This document shows, piece by piece, positions 7,267 to 9,530 of a DNA stretch of 9,530 bases. The position numbers and the translations under genes are program-made. The stretch is from Ruminococcaceae bacterium UBA1730 (GTDB lineage Bacteria > Bacillota > Clostridia > Oscillospirales > Acutalibacteraceae). Numbering within the stretch: the stretch's first letter is position 1; each line of letters opens with the position of its first letter. The notes under the pieces are model-generated. The model saw only the letters and a list, made by a program, of their open reading frames with translations, was not told the origin of the DNA and ran no database searches. The DNA lies in NCBI GenBank assembly GCA_002315935.1, contig DCII01000020.1, forward strand, positions 1 to 9,530, written 5' to 3'.

Positions 7267-7917
7267 ATGAAAAAGACAATAAGCAGTATCCTCGTTGCGG
7301 CAATTCTTCTTGTTTCGGTTTTCTCAATCAACGCATTTGCAGACACCAACAAGACGGAAGCTCTCTTCGACAAGGTTTCAAATGCAACCGAGCTTTCGCT
7401 CACATTCACATCGGGCGACACGCTCCTCGGCTCATCAACTGACACGGTTCATGTTAAGGGGAATAATATTGCGTATGAGTATAACACAGGCTTCCTTAAG
7501 GTAATGGTTATTATTAAAGACGGAACGGCATATGCATATCTGCCGATGCTTCCGTTCTTCTATGTTAAGCTTGCAAACACGGGCCTTATCAAAATTGATG
7601 TCTGGCAGATAATCAAAACCGCATTTGGCATCACAAAGGGCGTAACACAGTATGTCGGTGCATCAACGGAAACAGTTGACGGAAAAGAATATTATGTTGA
7701 GGAATTCAACGACAGAGCACAGACAACCCTTAAATTCTATTATGAAGGTGACACGCTTAAGAAGCTCTCGGTTATTGATTCAAAAACAGGCTCAGTTCAG
7801 AACACACTCTTTGACAGCTATTCATTCTCTGTCAGCGACAGCGTATTTGCCACTCCGTCGGGCTTAGACCTTTCGATTATTTTCTCATGGTTATTTTCCG
7901 CACTTTTAGCCGGCTAA
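7267..7917 (+). CDS. Secreted protein of unknown function, possibly LolA/LppX-like fold
   Basis: Encodes 216 aa. Residues 1-25 are a classical signal peptide: KK, a hydrophobic core, then AFA before D26. There is no lipobox cysteine, so type I cleavage and export are expected. The mature part alternates beta-strand-like segments, including VHVKGNNIAYEY, IKDGTAYAYLP, KEYYVEEFND, TLKFYYEGDTLKKLSVID and a final SYSFSVSDSVFATPSG. This order of hydrophobic, aromatic strands resembles the half-barrel of LolA/LppX-type lipid-binding proteins, but that is recognition by pattern only. The C-terminus, 202-216 (LSIIFSWLFSALLAG), is strongly hydrophobic with no following positive charges and no LPXTG, so it is neither a sortase signal nor a typical tail anchor. 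Start: GGAGG at 7253-7257 lies 9 nt before the ATG. The gene has its own promoter and terminator. I cannot assign a function. Confidence 0.8.
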   Translation: MKKTISSILVAAILLVSVFSINAFADTNKTEALFDKVSNATELSLTFTSGDTLLGSSTDTVHVKGNNIAYEYNTGFLKVMVIIKDGTAYAYLPMLPFFYVKLANTGLIKIDVWQIIKTAFGITKGVTQYVGASTETVDGKEYYVEEFNDRAQTTLKFYYEGDTLKKLSVIDSKTGSVQNTLFDSYSFSVSDSVFATPSGLDLSIIFSWLFSALLAG

Positions 7918-7954
7918 AAAATTAACCGCTCTCATTTGAGGGCGGTTTCTGTTT
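7916..7954. terminator. Bidirectional intrinsic terminator between convergent genes
   Basis: AACCGCTCTCA (7924-7934) pairs with TGAGGGCGGTT (7937-7947), with one T-G wobble. On the plus strand it is followed by a T-rich stretch (TTCTGTTT to 7954). On the minus strand the A run at 7916-7921 becomes a T tract. It can therefore end both the secreted-protein transcript and the rhaA transcript; it lies in the 44 bp between their stop codons. Confidence 0.87.
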
Positions 7955-7961
7955 AGCACTA

Positions 7962-9200
7962 TTATTTGCGAAGAGCAAGAACCTCATTTTCGTATTTTTT
8001 GATTTCTGCGAAATAGTTCTTTTCAACATTTTCTCTTGCGAGAAATTCATTCCAGATGTCGCCGAACGGAGCGGTCTTCATTTCTTCCATGAGAACCATA
8101 AGCTCCGATGTTTCGGCATTATCCTGAAGCTCCTTCATTTTTGCATCAGGCTGGAGCATTGCGAAAAGAAGAGCCTTCTGAACATTGCGTACACCCGTTA
8201 CCCATGCGGAAATGCGGTTGATTGAAGCGTCAAAATAGTCAGTTGCAATGAAAACTCTGTCGAGTGCATCGTTTCTGACGATTTCCTTTGCGATTTCCTT
8301 AGTTTCATCGTCAAATATTATTACATGGTCGCTATCCCAACGAACACCTCTCGTGATGTGAAGAGCAATTTTTTCGTTGAAAAGCAGAAGAGTGGGTATT
8401 TTATCAGAAACAACCTCTGTGGGGTGATAGTGACCGTTATCCATGAGAGGAACAATGCCGTTTTGGGTTGAATAGCTCAGGCAGAATTCGGCAGAGCCGA
8501 CTGTATAGCTTTCCAGACCGATACCGAAAACCTTTGATTCAAGAGTAACATATACCTTGCTCTTGTCATAAGGAACAGCAAGAATTTCATCAAGAGATTT
8601 CTTGAATCTTGCTCTCGGAGCGAATCTGTCTGCTGGAATATCTTTATATCCGTCGGGAATCCAGAAGTTAATAACCGAAGGAATGCCTGTTTCTGTTGCA
8701 AAATATTCTGCAATCTTTATGCAAGCCTTGCCGTGTTCAACCCAGTATGAGCGGACTTCTTCATCGGGAGATGAAAGAGTGAGGTTGTCCTTAACCATGG
8801 GATGAGAGAAGAATGTGGGGTTGAAGTCAATGCCGATGCTTCTTGACTTTGCATATTCAACCCATTTCTTGAAATGCTTCGGCTCTATCTTGTCTCTGCC
8901 GACTGCTTCTTCGTCAAAGATTGCATAGCAGGCATGAAGATTAAGCTTCTTTTTGCCGGGGATGAGAGAAAATGCCTTGTCAAGGTCAGCCATAAGCTCT
9001 TCGGGAGTTCTTGCCTTGCCGGGATAGTTTCCGGTTGTCTGAATTCCGCCGGAGAGAGCTTCCTTGTTATCAAAGCCTGTAACATCATCTCCCTGCCAGC
9101 AATGAACAGATATTGTAACATCCTTGAGCCTTTCAATTGAAGCTTCGGCATCAATGCCGTAGGATGAATAAATTTCTTTTGCAGATTCAAAACGATTCAA
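7962..9200 (-). CDS. rhaA: L-rhamnose isomerase
   Basis: Catalyses L-rhamnose to L-rhamnulose (EC 5.3.1.14), the first step of rhamnose breakdown, in the cytoplasm with Mn2+. The protein has 412 aa against 419 in E. coli RhaA and is recognisable along its whole length: SVHCWQGDDVTGFD near the N-terminus, GGIQTTGNYPGKA, LNLHACYA, DFNPTFFSHP, NFWIPDGYKD and FDASINRISAWV. The metal ligands equivalent to E. coli His262, Asp294 and Asp296 are present as His257 in NGHYHPTE and Asp289/Asp291 in RWDSD. Start: the codon is TTG at 9200-9198, preceded by AAGGAG (9214-9209) at 8 nt, and the protein begins MNRFESAKEIYSSYG, as expected. It is a single-gene transcript: promoter upstream and terminator immediately downstream, with no rhamnulokinase, aldolase or transporter gene in the window. 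Confidence 0.97.
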   Translation of the reverse strand: MNRFESAKEIYSSYGIDAEASIERLKDVTISVHCWQGDDVTGFDNKEALSGGIQTTGNYPGKARTPEELMADLDKAFSLIPGKKKLNLHACYAIFDEEAVGRDKIEPKHFKKWVEYAKSRSIGIDFNPTFFSHPMVKDNLTLSSPDEEVRSYWVEHGKACIKIAEYFATETGIPSVINFWIPDGYKDIPADRFAPRARFKKSLDEILAVPYDKSKVYVTLESKVFGIGLESYTVGSAEFCLSYSTQNGIVPLMDNGHYHPTEVVSDKIPTLLLFNEKIALHITRGVRWDSDHVIIFDDETKEIAKEIVRNDALDRVFIATDYFDASINRISAWVTGVRNVQKALLFAMLQPDAKMKELQDNAETSELMVLMEEMKTAPFGDIWNEFLARENVEKNYFAEIKKYENEVLALRK

Positions 9201-9224
9201 AATAATCGCTCCTTCGTATGTTTT

Positions 9225-9241
9225 TATGATACTATATCATA
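9225..9241. promoter_or_regulatory. Candidate operator palindrome over the rhaA -10 box
   Basis: TATGATACTATATCATA: two perfect 7-bp arms around a 3-bp centre. It contains the whole rhaA -10 hexamer, so a bound protein would block RNA polymerase. This position is typical for repressors of sugar-catabolism genes. The repeat is AT-rich, which raises the chance of coincidence, and no regulator gene is in the window. Confidence 0.4.
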
Positions 9242-9259
9242 TTATTTTGCTGAGAGCAA
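9231..9259 (-). promoter_or_regulatory. Promoter of rhaA
   Basis: On the minus strand, TTGCTC (9259-9254), a 17-bp spacer and TATAGT (9236-9231). The -35 is only a partial consensus match (4 of 6), which would suit a regulated or activator-assisted promoter. The -10 lies inside a 17-bp palindrome. Confidence 0.65.
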
Positions 9260-9346
9260 TAGAAAACAGCAAATACTTTCCGGTTTTATTAATCGTTTAA
9301 CTTTTTTCTCAATTCATAATGACAAACCTACAGCTTTTAATTTTCC

Positions 9347-9364
9347 CACTTTTCATGAAGAGTG
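9347..9364. promoter_or_regulatory. Near-perfect 18-bp palindrome between rhaA and the tRNA gene
   Basis: CACTTTTCATGAAGAGTG: a perfect TTCATGAA core flanked by CACT and AGTG, with a single mismatched pair. It lies 88 bp upstream of the rhaA -35 and 82 bp upstream of the tRNA -35. No T tract follows, so it is not a terminator. It may be a regulator site for rhaA; this is inferred from shape and place only. Confidence 0.3.
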
Positions 9365-9446
9365 AAATTTATAAATTACATTAAAAACTTCTTGAAAAGA
9401 AATATCGTATTTTTTTGATATTAATTAAGTTTTTTTCTCAAAACTC

Positions 9447-9474
9447 TTGACAATCGCAAAAAATTGTGTATAAT
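9447..9474 (+). promoter_or_regulatory. Promoter of the initiator tRNA gene
   Basis: Full-consensus TTGACA (9447-9452) and TATAAT (9469-9474) with a 16-bp A-rich spacer. Transcription should start near 9481, about 19 nt before the mature tRNA 5' end. A perfect promoter fits a stable RNA gene. Confidence 0.88.
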
Positions 9475-9499
9475 AAATAAGCACTTAGAAATTGCATAT

Positions 9500-9530
9500 C
9501 GCGGAGTAGAGCAGTTGGTAGCTCGTCGGG
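9500..9530 (+). tRNA. Initiator tRNA-fMet, 5' part (cut by window end)
   Basis: Bases 1-31 of a tRNA are present: acceptor strand CGCGGAG, T8 and A9, D-arm GAGC-AGTTGGTA-GCTC, G26, then the start of the anticodon stem TCGGG. Three initiator hallmarks are visible: C at position 1, the A11-T24 pair in the D stem (elongators have pyrimidine 11 and purine 24), and G29-G30-G31 in the anticodon stem. The anticodon itself lies beyond the window, so the CAT is predicted, not seen. Confidence 0.9.

Noticed and set aside
9401..9422. AATATC ... GATATT hairpin followed by T-rich sequence
   Set aside because: The stem is six mostly A-T pairs with a 10-base T-rich loop, too weak to be a terminator, and no gene ends there on the plus strand.
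1..9530. Search for CRISPR arrays, IS elements, toxin-antitoxin pairs or phage genes
   Set aside because: No regularly spaced repeats, transposase-like or paired small genes were seen; all long frames are explained by the listed genes.

Overview
The window looks like a chromosomal segment of a moderate-GC Clostridia-type Firmicute, possibly a gut Oscillospiraceae/Ruminococcaceae relative. This is inferred from four things: near-consensus TTGACA/TATAAT promoters with 16-17 bp spacing, strong AGGAGG-type ribosome sites, use of GTG and TTG starts, and compact intrinsic terminators. No species can be named from the sequence alone.

Layout, left to right. A 743-aa putative carbohydrate-active enzyme (TIM-barrel type with an N-terminal GH20/GH67-like domain) lies on the minus strand, 9-2240. 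It is divergent from a plus-strand GH3-family acyl-adenylate/amide synthetase at 2441-4168. The ~200 bp between them holds two back-to-back sigma-A promoters. An intrinsic terminator at 4174-4207 is followed almost immediately by the promoter of a lepA-hemW operon: lepA/EF4 from a GTG start at 4280, overlapping hemW by 8 bp. A small secreted protein with a possible LolA/LppX-like fold follows from its own promoter (7267-7917). A terminator with T-tracts on both strands (about 7916-7954) separates it from a convergent L-rhamnose isomerase gene, rhaA, on the minus strand (TTG start, 7962-9200). The 299 bp from 9201 to 9499 hold the rhaA promoter, two palindromes and a consensus promoter. That promoter drives an initiator tRNA-fMet gene cut off by the window end.

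How the parts relate. lepA and hemW form a common housekeeping pair (translation factor plus radical-SAM haem chaperone). The putative glycoside hydrolase and the rhamnose isomerase both point to a plant- or mucin-glycan diet, but they are separate transcription units with no visible transporter, kinase or aldolase beside them. The GH3-like enzyme has no pathway partner in view.

I see no defence system, mobile element, CRISPR array or phage-like module. The items most worth a second look are: a perfect CGAAC-N4-GTTCG element (Gram-positive LexA-box core) over the ribosome site of the glycoside-hydrolase-like gene; the bacterial GH3 enzyme; the secreted protein with a hydrophobic C-terminal tail; and a 17-bp palindrome containing the rhaA -10 box.
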